This document shows positions 26,285-34,819 of a stretch of 64,000 nucleotides of DNA, one piece after another. A program made the position numbers and the translations under genes. The stretch comes from Bdellovibrionales bacterium Ga0074139 (lineage in GTDB: Bacteria > Bdellovibrionota > Bdellovibrionia > Bdellovibrionales > Bdellovibrionaceae), in the NCBI GenBank assembly GCA_001464795.1, contig LNEB01000003.1:237062-301061 (forward strand), given 5' to 3'. Numbering within the stretch: position 1 is the first letter of the stretch; every line of letters starts with the position of its first letter. The notes beneath the pieces are model-generated. The model saw only the letters and a list, made by a program, of their open reading frames with translations. It had not been told where the DNA came from and made no database searches.

Positions 26285-27648
26285 ACAAGCTCCGCATCAA
26301 AGTGACCATCCTGAGAGGATCCTGAGTTCCAATGAAACTGACCAAGTCTAACGTTTAATTCCTGCCCCAAGTTTTGCCCTGCTTTCAATAAATCACCATC
26401 AGAAAATTTTATGTTACAATACTCTCTTGTCACACCATGGGCCCGAGCTGTGAACTTTTTTAATATCAAAGCTTTTTGACGAAGGCCCACTTGGTTTTGT
26501 CCCCACTGTTGGTAGCGGCTTTGACTGAGATCCCGAAGTCTTCGAGCTCTTTCTTTACGCTGATGATAAGGAACTTGAGTCATCAAATCAGCGGCCCGGG
26601 TTCCGCTTCGTTCGGAGTAAGGAAAGACATGAAGTCTTGTCCAGGGAAGATCAGCTAGTGCAAAATAAGTGTCTTCAAAGTCTTCATGACTTTCTGTTGG
26701 AAAGCCCGCAATCACATCCATGCCGACAAAAGGATTTTTTAATTTTTCAGAAATTTTAATGAGAGTGTTTCTGACTTCTGTTTGTGAATACTTTCGTTTC
26801 ATGTCTTTGAGTACTTTTGTATTAGCGCTTTGAATGCTCATATGAAAATGCGGACACATTCGGGGATCTTGATAGAGTTCAAAAAGTTTGTCAGAAATTT
26901 CTATGGGCTCTAAAGATGAAAGCCTAAATCTTGGCATCGGTGTTCTGATTAATAATGCCTCAACCAAATCTTCTAATTTTCTTGTTTCATCTGCGTAATC
27001 ACCGATGTGCACACCGGTGAGTACCACTTCCCTGTGACCTGCTTCATAAAGTTCGATCACACGGTTGGAAAGCTCTGTGACCGAAATGGATCTGGATTTA
27101 CCACGGGCGTAGGGAATAATACAAAACGAGCAAAAGGAATTGCAGCCATCTTGAATTTTAAGAAAAGAACGGGTGTGTTCAGATTGAATACCTCCACCAA
27201 TTTCTAAATCTTCTTTTTTAAAAATATTTGATTTAAAAACTTTGTCTTTAATTTCACCTTTTAAAAATTGATTTAGGATATCTGGAAGCTGAGATTTATG
27301 AGAATTGGCAACCACAAGGTCAGCATCGGCTTCATCAGTAAAAAATTTTGTATCCACTTGTGCAGAACAACCTGTGATCACAACTAAATCTTCAGGTGAA
27401 TCTTTTTTTAATTTCTTAATCAGTTTAACAGCTTCCTTAGTGGCTTCGGCTGTCACAGCGCAAGTATTCAGAATATGCACTTTTTTGGAACTTTGGGTAT
27501 CGTTCACAAAGTGACCCGATTGAAAAAGATTTTTTTCAATCAATCCAGAGTCATAGGTATTGACCTTACAACCAAAAGTCGAAGTTGAAATATTTAAGTG
27601 GTGGGGCTCCGTTGGCAAGTAAGGCTGATTTAGTTCTTGGTGATCCAT
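26281..27648 (-). CDS. mtaB: tRNA t6A37 methylthiotransferase MtaB
   Basis: 455 residues, radical-SAM methylthiotransferase. The N-terminal domain has the first cluster cysteines in TFGCKVNTYDSG (GCKVN is the MtaB-type signature), NTCAVT and ITGCSAQ. The radical-SAM cluster is CNSFCSFC in DGCNSFCSFCIIPYARG. A C-terminal TRAM-like region follows. It makes ms2t6A at position 37 of tRNAs reading ANN codons. It overlaps mnmA by 19 bases, grouping two sulfur-inserting tRNA enzymes. Confidence 0.93.
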   Translation of the reverse strand: MDHQELNQPYLPTEPHHLNISTSTFGCKVNTYDSGLIEKNLFQSGHFVNDTQSSKKVHILNTCAVTAEATKEAVKLIKKLKKDSPEDLVVITGCSAQVDTKFFTDEADADLVVANSHKSQLPDILNQFLKGEIKDKVFKSNIFKKEDLEIGGGIQSEHTRSFLKIQDGCNSFCSFCIIPYARGKSRSISVTELSNRVIELYEAGHREVVLTGVHIGDYADETRKLEDLVEALLIRTPMPRFRLSSLEPIEISDKLFELYQDPRMCPHFHMSIQSANTKVLKDMKRKYSQTEVRNTLIKISEKLKNPFVGMDVIAGFPTESHEDFEDTYFALADLPWTRLHVFPYSERSGTRAADLMTQVPYHQRKERARRLRDLSQSRYQQWGQNQVGLRQKALILKKFTARAHGVTREYCNIKFSDGDLLKAGQNLGQELNVRLGQFHWNSGSSQDGHFDAELV

Positions 27649-28721
27649 CCGCCTCCAAGAAGTTGTCTGCCGCGGTAAAAAACAGCCGCTTGCCCCGGTG
27701 TCACAGCCCGCTGGGGTTCTAAAAATTCCAATTTAAAAGTGGTGTCGCCTGTTTTAATCACTTTGGCCATGGACGGTTTATGTTGATAGCGAATCTTCAC
27801 TCCTAATACTTCCTGGTCCTGAACCGAATTAATCAAATGACTGTCCACCACTTGAGCTTGGTCAGAAAACAAATATTTTTCTTCCCCCACCCATACAGTG
27901 TTGTCTGTGATATCTACTTTTACGACAAATAACTTTTCATGGTGGGTCAAACCCAAACCTTTACTTTGCCCTAGGGTATAATGATGAATCCCCTGGTGCG
28001 GTCCCATCACTTCACCATTAGGTAAACGCTTAATCAGTCCTTTTTTTGTATCCAAAATTTCTTTTGAAACTTGTGATTCAATGAAGTGATCATAACCTTT
28101 ATTCCCAACAAAACAAATTCCTGTTGAATCTTTTTTCTTTGCTGTTTGAATGCCTCTTTGTTCACAGTAAGCCCGGACCTCAGGCTTAGTCATTCCACCC
28201 ACAGGAAACAACAAATGCGGCACAATTTTAGGATCTAAAGTAAACAAAAAGTACGTTTGATCTTTCCAGTCATCCGTTGAGGTATAAATTCCCATTTCAC
28301 CGGATTCATTTTTTAAAACTTGGGCGTAATGACCGGTTGCTAGGTAATCACAGTCCAGCTCTTTCATTTTTCTAACTAAATGATCAAATTTTAAATAGGT
28401 ATTACAGTTCACACAGGGAAGTGGAGTTTGACCGTCTAAGTAAGACTTTAAAAAGGGATCAATAACAGCGGCTTTAAATTTAGCTTCGCAGTTCAAAACA
28501 TAAAAAGGTATTTTGAGATGATCAGCCACAGCCCTGGCATCATCCACATCAATAGAAGAGCAACAGGTTCCACTGCCTTCGGTGATGTCACACTCACTGT
28601 AATCCCAAACCTGCATGGTGGCGCCCACCACATCATAACCTTGATCAACAAGTAGTGCAGCTGCGGCTGAGGAATCCACTCCCCCACTCATGGCCACTAA
28701 AACTCTTTTTTTCTTAATCAT
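27630..28721 (-). CDS. mnmA: tRNA 2-thiouridylase MnmA
   Basis: 363 residues, PP-loop ATPase with MSGGVDSSAAAALL at the N-terminus. The two catalytic cysteines lie in PCVNCNTYLKFDHL and TGICFVGNKGYDHF, with the tRNA-contact and beta-barrel domains behind. Thiolates U34 of tRNA-Lys, -Glu and -Gln. It overlaps the cysteine desulfurase gene by four bases, suggesting that enzyme is its sulfur donor. Confidence 0.96.
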   Translation of the reverse strand: MIKKKRVLVAMSGGVDSSAAAALLVDQGYDVVGATMQVWDYSECDITEGSGTCCSSIDVDDARAVADHLKIPFYVLNCEAKFKAAVIDPFLKSYLDGQTPLPCVNCNTYLKFDHLVRKMKELDCDYLATGHYAQVLKNESGEMGIYTSTDDWKDQTYFLFTLDPKIVPHLLFPVGGMTKPEVRAYCEQRGIQTAKKKDSTGICFVGNKGYDHFIESQVSKEILDTKKGLIKRLPNGEVMGPHQGIHHYTLGQSKGLGLTHHEKLFVVKVDITDNTVWVGEEKYLFSDQAQVVDSHLINSVQDQEVLGVKIRYQHKPSMAKVIKTGDTTFKLEFLEPQRAVTPGQAAVFYRGRQLLGGGWITKN

Positions 28722-29890
28722 AATTCGAAATCCTTTTGAAATTCAGTATCAATCAGTCTTAATCTTTGAACGGATAATACTAATTCTTTGATAAAATCAT
28801 TAATTTCGTCTTCTGTGTTCTGCCACCCTAAAGAAACCCGTAAGGATCCTTGAGCTTCGGCCCTAGATAATCCCATGGCTAGCAACACGGGGCTGGGTTC
28901 AGGGTTTCCACTGGAGCAGGCGGCCCCTGTGCTGACAGCAAAGCCTTTGATATCCAAATTCATCAACAAAGTTTCTCCGTCAATACCATCAATAACTAAA
29001 CTTAAAGTATTCGGCAGCCGGTTTTTAGAAGAACCGGTGACTCGGGTGTTAGGAATTAATTTTAAAATTTGCTGTTGCATATGATCACGAAGTTTTTCGA
29101 GTCTTAAAGATTCTTCAGTGATTTCCTTTTTCATTTTTGCCATCAAACCAAAGGTCATAATGCCTAAGACATTTTCAGTTCCACCACGTCTGGATCTTTC
29201 TTGAGCACCACCAAAAAGGAATGGAAACTGCGGAGAGCTTTTTTTGCAATAAAGTAGGCCACTGCCTTTCAGTGCATAAAACTTGTGCGCTGAAAAAGAA
29301 GCATAATCCACACCAAGATCTTTTAAGTTCACGTCAATTTTACCTAAACCTTGCACCGCATCCGTATGAAAAAGGGCTCCTTTTTCATGGGCCATTTCTG
29401 CCATTCTTTTAATTGGAAAAAGATTTCCGGTTTCGTTATTGGCAAGCATCACCGACACCAAGGCTGTTTTTTCACTTAATACGTTTTGATAAAATTCCAA
29501 ATCCAACTGACCTTCACGGCTAACTGGAATTCGGTGAACCAGAGCACCTAAACTTTCAATGTGCTGCATGGTTTTTAAAACACTGGGGTGCTCAATAGCA
29601 CTACAAATATATTCTGTGCGATTTTTTAAATTTAAAAAGAGTGTTTGAATCACGGTGTTATTAGATTCTGAGGCACCACTTGTAAAAATAAGTTCTAGCG
29701 GACTGACAGAAAAAAGTTCGCTTAAATTTTGTCTGGCGTTTCTGATCAGATTTTTTGCTTTTCGACCCGCCCAATGGATAGAAGATGGATTCCCAAAATG
29801 AGAATCGAGCTCTTGAATTAAAGAGTTTTTCACCAGCGGATGCAGTGGTGTTGTCGCATTATGATCCAAATAGACTAATCGAGAGTTCAT
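28718..29890 (-). CDS. Cysteine desulfurase (IscS/NifS family)
   Basis: 390 residues, PLP enzyme. YLDHNATTPLHP opens the protein, the PLP Lys is in SFSAHKFYALKGSG, and the catalytic Cys is in STGAACSSGNPEPS, an active-site loop of the long, IscS-like class. It releases sulfur from cysteine. Direct coupling to mnmA, with no iscU, iscR or suf genes beside it, suggests a role in tRNA thiolation like the YrvO-MnmA pair of Bacillus, though it could also serve Fe-S assembly. First gene of the operon running to the symporter. Confidence 0.93.
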   Translation of the reverse strand: MNSRLVYLDHNATTPLHPLVKNSLIQELDSHFGNPSSIHWAGRKAKNLIRNARQNLSELFSVSPLELIFTSGASESNNTVIQTLFLNLKNRTEYICSAIEHPSVLKTMQHIESLGALVHRIPVSREGQLDLEFYQNVLSEKTALVSVMLANNETGNLFPIKRMAEMAHEKGALFHTDAVQGLGKIDVNLKDLGVDYASFSAHKFYALKGSGLLYCKKSSPQFPFLFGGAQERSRRGGTENVLGIMTFGLMAKMKKEITEESLRLEKLRDHMQQQILKLIPNTRVTGSSKNRLPNTLSLVIDGIDGETLLMNLDIKGFAVSTGAACSSGNPEPSPVLLAMGLSRAEAQGSLRVSLGWQNTEDEINDFIKELVLSVQRLRLIDTEFQKDFEL

Positions 29891-29975
29891 GAGGTCCCTG
29901 TTTTACACTAAAAGGTCCAGTTTGTAGATGCTTTTTATGTAAGGATTCTGAACTCTTAGACCGATAAGAATTGAA

Positions 29976-31097
29976 ATGAGTACAGCCTCGTGGAAAGAAC
30001 ATTTTAAAGCCAACATCACAGGATACGATCCTGTTGAAGCTCAAGGGCTTACAGAGCTCGGTTTTGCTATTATTAATCAGAAAATTAATGAACAAGAGTA
30101 TCTCTCATGGGCAAGATCAGCCTTTGAAATGCAAAGTGTCGACATGAATTTCTTTCAAAAAACCACCCCACCAGTGGCTCTTGTCAGCAAGCTTCGTGAA
30201 GTTTATCCATGGGGACCAGAAGTGATACCTGTGGCCGAGTGGGATGGACACACCATCATTCTAGCTTTAGAATTACCCGAGACTCCAATTCCTGTGGAAT
30301 TAAAACCCATTCTTATTCTTGCTCCTGTTAGTCAAATGTTTGAATTTTGGCAAACTGTGCTACCACAATTAGGAGCTTCTGAGGGCGAGGTTCTAGAAAT
30401 CGAACCACCTGTAGAGGCCCTCGAGGGAATCAGTTTGGAAGCGGCTGCTCCCGTTGTGAGTCTTGATTTCTCTCAGTTGCGCTCACCCCTCACCAAAACT
30501 GAACCTGCCGTTCAAACAGAATCTGCAAAACCAGAACCAATAAAAATAGCTCTGGAATCATTGGAAGAGACCGTTGTACCCACAGCCATTGATGATTCGG
30601 CGACTCCTGTTAAGGCCATTCCGCAAGTTGTTTCCGTCGTAAGTGCTCAAGCGGGTCTGGATCAGACTAAAATTTTAAGATGTTTATCTTTATTCAAACA
30701 CATTTACGATAATCGCTGTTTTGTAAGCATAAGCCAATCTGCAAAATCCTTCCAAGCCACTCATTGGCCTGAAGAATCTAACATCACGATTAGCCCTTCA
30801 AAATTTGAATTACAGTCTGATAGTTTTATAAAAATTGTTTATCAAACACAAAAACCTTATCACGGCCACTTGATCAAAACTTTGATCAACGAGAAATTTT
30901 TTGCTGAACTTAATAACGGAACTGTCCCAGAGAATGTGACAGCCATTCCCATCGTTCATAATGGTGAAACAGTGGGAATCGTTATGGGTTGGGGCCCTGC
31001 AACGAATTATAAACAGCAAACCTTAAGGGAAATGGAAAACGTGGTGCAAAATCTTTGTGCCGAATTAGGTTTTATACCTGTGGAAAATGCAGCTTAA
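29976..31097 (+). CDS. Hypothetical soluble protein with proline-rich linker and GAF-like C-terminus
   Basis: 373 residues, no signal peptide. About 135 N-terminal residues form a globular region, then a Pro/Glu/Val-rich linker (about 135-225), then a C-terminal region whose pattern (QKPYHGHLIKTL, NVTAIPIVHNGETVGIVMGWG) resembles sensory GAF-like domains, followed by a final helix. I do not assign it to a family. It is divergent from the cysteine desulfurase operon and its last 26 bases overlap the end of tsaE. Confidence 0.7.
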   Translation: MSTASWKEHFKANITGYDPVEAQGLTELGFAIINQKINEQEYLSWARSAFEMQSVDMNFFQKTTPPVALVSKLREVYPWGPEVIPVAEWDGHTIILALELPETPIPVELKPILILAPVSQMFEFWQTVLPQLGASEGEVLEIEPPVEALEGISLEAAAPVVSLDFSQLRSPLTKTEPAVQTESAKPEPIKIALESLEETVVPTAIDDSATPVKAIPQVVSVVSAQAGLDQTKILRCLSLFKHIYDNRCFVSISQSAKSFQATHWPEESNITISPSKFELQSDSFIKIVYQTQKPYHGHLIKTLINEKFFAELNNGTVPENVTAIPIVHNGETVGIVMGWGPATNYKQQTLREMENVVQNLCAELGFIPVENAA

Positions 31098-31470
31098 TTT
31101 TTCGCTTTTGATCAACTAAAATTTCAATTTGAATTTCTATCCTTGTCCAGTTCCAAGGCCAACTTTCATCTGGCACCAAATTGGACCACTCAACAAAAAG
31201 TATAGATTCTTGCTGATTGAACAAATCCCAAAAACCTGTGCTGTCTAAATCCTCTGCAGAATTCATACGGTAAAGATCCACATGAAAAATTGAAAAAATA
31301 TGACCCGCTTTTAAATATTGATGGGTAAAAGCGTAGGTTGGAGATTGTACTTCAAAAAAATTCAGCTCATGGCAAGCTAATTTGATGATTTCCGTTTTAC
31401 CAACACCCACTTCACCTGACAAACACACTAAAGTTTGAGGCTTTAAATGGGGAAGCAATTCCGTTTTCAC
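31072..31470 (-). CDS. tsaE: tRNA t6A biosynthesis ATPase TsaE
   Basis: At least 132 residues. Walker A is LSGEVGVGKTEI; SPTYAFTHQY and FHVDLYRM, plus LFVEWSNLVP, are the family blocks. TsaE drives the TsaBD complex that makes threonylcarbamoyl-adenosine. The first conventional start is a GTG at 31470, but the in-frame codons above it (ISDLSELHSWV) resemble the missing first helix and run back to an ATA/ATT over the pdxJ stop, so the true protein may be about 11 residues longer. The 3' end overlaps the convergent gene by 26 bases. Confidence 0.92.
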   Translation of the reverse strand: MKTELLPHLKPQTLVCLSGEVGVGKTEIIKLACHELNFFEVQSPTYAFTHQYLKAGHIFSIFHVDLYRMNSAEDLDSTGFWDLFNQQESILFVEWSNLVPDESWPWNWTRIEIQIEILVDQKRKIKLHFPQV

Positions 31471-31499
31471 CCATGAATGTAATTCGCTTAAGTCTGAAA

Positions 31500-32234
31500 T
31501 TATGAACTCTTTAATGTTTGCACCATTTTTTTAACGGCTGACTTTAATCCCACCTTCAAAGACTCACATATTAAAAAGTGGCCTATGTTCACTTCAAGTA
31601 AGTGTGGCAACTTTCGAATGTCTTGACTGTGCTTGTAATCCAAACCATGTCCTGCATGCACACGCATACCCAATTGATGACAGAGCTCAGCTGCTTTTTT
31701 GAGCCTCGCCCATTCTTTTTGCTTTTTCAAACCTTTAGCTAAAACCCAAGTGCCCGTATGAAACTCAATGGCATCAGCTCCGACTACGAAAGCGGCTTTT
31801 ACTTGCTCTGGGCTTGGATCTAAAAATAGAGAAATTTCGATACCGCGTGATTGCAGCTTTTCAATGGCAAAAGAAATCTCTTCTTGATTGCTTAATATAT
31901 TAAGTCCGCCTTCAGTGGTTAGCTCTTGGCGTTTTTCTGGCACAAAACAACACCATTCAGGTTTGTACTTATTGGCCAGTTTGATCATTTCAGGTGTGAC
32001 CGCCATTTCAAGATTTAAATCCACAGGACATTTTTTAGCGAGCTCAATCAAATCACTGGTCTGGATATGCCTGCGATCTTCTCTTAAATGAATTGTAATT
32101 TGATCCGCACCGCCCTTGACAGCTTCCCCCACCATATCATTAACGCTGGGATAAACAGTTTGCCCACGTCTGACTTGTCTTAAAGTGGCCACATGATCCA
32201 CATTCACACCTAGGCGAATTTTTTTTGCTTTCAT
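31500..32234 (-). CDS. pdxJ: Pyridoxine 5'-phosphate synthase PdxJ
   Basis: 244 residues, TIM barrel that condenses 1-deoxyxylulose 5-phosphate with aminoacetone phosphate in DXP-dependent vitamin B6 synthesis. Family marks: LGVNVDHVATLRQVR, ITIHLREDRRHI, NLEMAVTPEM and VHAGHGLDY. Length typical. It lies 18 bases after glmM in the same operon. Confidence 0.96.
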   Translation of the reverse strand: MKAKKIRLGVNVDHVATLRQVRRGQTVYPSVNDMVGEAVKGGADQITIHLREDRRHIQTSDLIELAKKCPVDLNLEMAVTPEMIKLANKYKPEWCCFVPEKRQELTTEGGLNILSNQEEISFAIEKLQSRGIEISLFLDPSPEQVKAAFVVGADAIEFHTGTWVLAKGLKKQKEWARLKKAAELCHQLGMRVHAGHGLDYKHSQDIRKLPHLLEVNIGHFLICESLKVGLKSAVKKMVQTLKSS

Positions 32235-32252
32235 ATAATTAAATACCTTTTT

Positions 32253-33617
32253 CTAAGAAAGTTCTTTTTCAAGTAATCTTGCGATACTTTCTGCGTACTG
32301 ATTGATTTTAAATTTATCGGGACCTTCCACTAGAATTCGAATAACAGGTTCTGTTCCAGAAAACCTGATAAAGGTGCGTCCTATTCCGCTGAGTTCAGAA
32401 TTAATTTTATCAATTAATTCCTGATAACCTGCAATCTTGTCGATTTCTTTGCGGTTTCTGACTCGGCAATTGATCAATACCTGAGGCACATCTTCAATGA
32501 GTTGATTGAGCTCACTCATCTTTTTTTCAGTTTCTTTCATAACAGCTAAAACCGAGAGAGCTGCAATGCAACCATCCCCCGTTGTGGTGTGATCACTAAA
32601 AATAATATGCCCTGACTGTTCCCCGCCAAGATTGAAGCCATTTTTGCGCATTTCATCAACGACGTATTTATCGCCCACTCCCACTTTAATGACTTCAATC
32701 CCATTTTCTTTCATCTTTTTTTCTAAGCCATAATTGCTCATGTGAGTGACCACTAAAGTATTATGTTTCAATGATTTTTTGTTTTTTAAAAATAAAGCAC
32801 ATAAACCTAGAATATGATCACCATTCATGATGGCACCTTTTTCGTCACACATAATCACTCGGTCAGCGTCACCATCAAGACTGATACCCACATCGGCACG
32901 AAACTCTCGAACAGCTTCTGACAATTTCGCTGGGTACAAAGCCCCGACTTTATCATTGATATTTGTGCCGTTAGGATTATCGCCTAAGTGAATCACCTCG
33001 GCGCCCAATTCTTCAAAAATAGCAGGAGCTACTTTATAAGAAGCCCCGTTTGCTGTATCTAAAACAATCCTGAGCCCATCTAAAGTGTAATCCAACGGGA
33101 ATGTGTTTTTAGCGTAAACAATATAGCGACCTTGCGCATCTTCAATTCTTTTTGTACGTCCCACATCTTTTGAAGGCACAAGTTTGTCAGTGAGATCTTC
33201 TTTTAAAACTAGTTTTTCGATTTCTTTTTCAATGCTTTCAGAAATTTTAAAACCATCACTGCCAAAAATTTTTATTCCATTATCCATATAAGCGTTGTGA
33301 CTGGCTGAAATCACGATTCCAGCACTGGCCCGCATGGTTCTTGTTAAATAGCCTATTCCAGGCGTGGGCAGTGGACCCACCAATTGCACGTAAATACCCA
33401 TAGAATTCAGACCACTGGAAAGGGCTTGTTCGATCATATAGCCTGATAACCTTGTATCTTTTCCGATGACCACTTTTTTGATGGGACTTGGACTTTTTAA
33501 AATTTCTTTTTGTAGCAAATAGCCAATGGCTTGGCCAATTTTTACAACCGTTTGCGGAGTCATAGGTTCAATGTTGGCTGTTCCGCGAATTCCATCAGTC
33601 CCGAATAATTTTGTCAT
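32253..33617 (-). CDS. glmM: Phosphoglucosamine mutase GlmM
   Basis: 454 residues. Converts glucosamine-6-phosphate to glucosamine-1-phosphate for UDP-GlcNAc. FGTDGIRGTAN opens it, the phosphoserine is in VISASHNAYMDNG, the metal loop is SLDGDADRVIM and the phosphate-binding loop is RFSGTEPVIRI. Placed directly after cdaA and cdaR, the arrangement known from Gram-positive bacteria where GlmM binds and restrains CdaA. Confidence 0.97.
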   Translation of the reverse strand: MTKLFGTDGIRGTANIEPMTPQTVVKIGQAIGYLLQKEILKSPSPIKKVVIGKDTRLSGYMIEQALSSGLNSMGIYVQLVGPLPTPGIGYLTRTMRASAGIVISASHNAYMDNGIKIFGSDGFKISESIEKEIEKLVLKEDLTDKLVPSKDVGRTKRIEDAQGRYIVYAKNTFPLDYTLDGLRIVLDTANGASYKVAPAIFEELGAEVIHLGDNPNGTNINDKVGALYPAKLSEAVREFRADVGISLDGDADRVIMCDEKGAIMNGDHILGLCALFLKNKKSLKHNTLVVTHMSNYGLEKKMKENGIEVIKVGVGDKYVVDEMRKNGFNLGGEQSGHIIFSDHTTTGDGCIAALSVLAVMKETEKKMSELNQLIEDVPQVLINCRVRNRKEIDKIAGYQELIDKINSELSGIGRTFIRFSGTEPVIRILVEGPDKFKINQYAESIARLLEKELS

Positions 33618-33641
33618 CTTTATCTTGTCCTTTTAAAGGAT

Positions 33642-34034
33642 TTATTGCTTTTTTGCGACTTCCACCCGGATCATATTAGGTCTTACGCTAAGTACTTTTA
33701 CACCCGATGGAGCTTGAATTTGATGGGAAGGAATATCAACTTCTAATAGTCCAGAGCCCATATTGGAAATATCAATGGTAAGACCCTTTGTATTAGTGTC
33801 ATCAACAAAGCGCTTAAGCGAAGACCGAGGCCCAGAAACACGGATACGGATTCGGTCTGCCGTCTGCGCAACCACTGATTGTTTACTACTGGTAATGAGT
33901 TCAAGATCCATCACTTTTGTGAGGACGAAGTCCCGGCGTCCCATGACTGTTGTCCACAAAAATAAAGCAATGATCAGGGCCATAATTTTTGCTACTGTGT
34001 TTTCAAAAACAAAATCTTTTAATCGAGTCTTCAT
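33642..34034 (-). CDS. cdaR: CdaR-like protein with one YbbR domain
   Basis: 130 residues: an N-terminal membrane helix (KIMALIIALFLWTTVMG) followed by a single YbbR beta-domain. CdaR proteins in Firmicutes usually carry several YbbR repeats and modulate the diadenylate cyclase CdaA; this one is a minimal single-repeat version. It overlaps cdaA by four bases and stands between cdaA and glmM, which supports the assignment. Confidence 0.85.
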   Translation of the reverse strand: MKTRLKDFVFENTVAKIMALIIALFLWTTVMGRRDFVLTKVMDLELITSSKQSVVAQTADRIRIRVSGPRSSLKRFVDDTNTKGLTIDISNMGSGLLEVDIPSHQIQAPSGVKVLSVRPNMIRVEVAKKQ

Positions 34035-34816
34035 TTCGAAGGTCCTTTAAAAGTAATTCCAAATGTATCAAAAATGGATTTTCTTACATCAGCTAATTCC
34101 ACATTCGGTTTCAAGTGTCCGCTTTGTACAAGGCCCACAGATTTAAATTCCTCACTGATCACAAACACTAAAGAATCCGTTTCTTCTGTTAAACCAATGG
34201 CCGCTCGGTGACGTGTTCCAAGGTTTTTATCAAGAGCTGGATTTTTTGATAACGGTAAAACATTACCTGCGCTGTGCACTCGACCGGCACGAATCAAAAG
34301 AGCTCCGTCATGAATGGGGCTTTGCGGATGAAAAATACTACAAATCAGTTCTGCACTGATTTTAGCATCCATATCCACTCCATTTTCGATGTAATTATCG
34401 ACTACGATATCTTTTTCAATCACAATTAAGCCACCAAAACCTCGGGCGGCTGTTGTCATCACACCCTTCACAATTTCCTCGATCACCAGTGCATCTTGCG
34501 CTCTATTTTGGCCTGTGAAAAAAGCTCCTGAGCCAATGTGAGCAAGAGCTCTGCGGATCTCCGCTTGAAATAAAATAACGGCGATCACAAAAAGGTTTGA
34601 AAAAAATTTTTCCAGGAGCCAATTCAAGGTGAAGAGCTGAAGTCCCTGACTGATCATGTAGCCAAGAGCTAAAATGGCAAGCCCTGACAGCATTTGTGCT
34701 GTTCCCGTTCTTTGCACTAACAAAAGTAAACGATAAACAACAATCCAAACAAGACTGATATCGATGATATCAGTCAGTCGGATTTGAGAAAATAAAAACA
34801 GAGCATTTTCTATCAT
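34031..34816 (-). CDS. cdaA: Diadenylate cyclase CdaA
   Basis: 261 residues: three N-terminal membrane segments, then a DisA-N catalytic domain. The active-site DGA motif is in SPIHDGALLIRAGRV and the RHR motif in LGTRHRAAIGL. It makes cyclic di-AMP from ATP. The N-terminus (SLVWIVVYRLLLLVQRTGTA) is typical of CdaA. The gene lies three bases downstream of ftsH on the same strand. This indicates c-di-AMP signalling in the organism, probably in osmotic or wall control; I see no c-di-AMP phosphodiesterase in the window. Confidence 0.95.
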   Translation of the reverse strand: MIENALFLFSQIRLTDIIDISLVWIVVYRLLLLVQRTGTAQMLSGLAILALGYMISQGLQLFTLNWLLEKFFSNLFVIAVILFQAEIRRALAHIGSGAFFTGQNRAQDALVIEEIVKGVMTTAARGFGGLIVIEKDIVVDNYIENGVDMDAKISAELICSIFHPQSPIHDGALLIRAGRVHSAGNVLPLSKNPALDKNLGTRHRAAIGLTEETDSLVFVISEEFKSVGLVQSGHLKPNVELADVRKSIFDTFGITFKGPSK

Positions 34817-34819
34817 AGA

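Noticed and set aside
29940..29975. Sigma-28-like motif (GACCGATAA) before the gene at 29976, and a similar CCGATAA before 3506
   Set aside because: Spacing to a TAAA-like -35 is off by a base or absent, and the motif lies nearly on the start codon.
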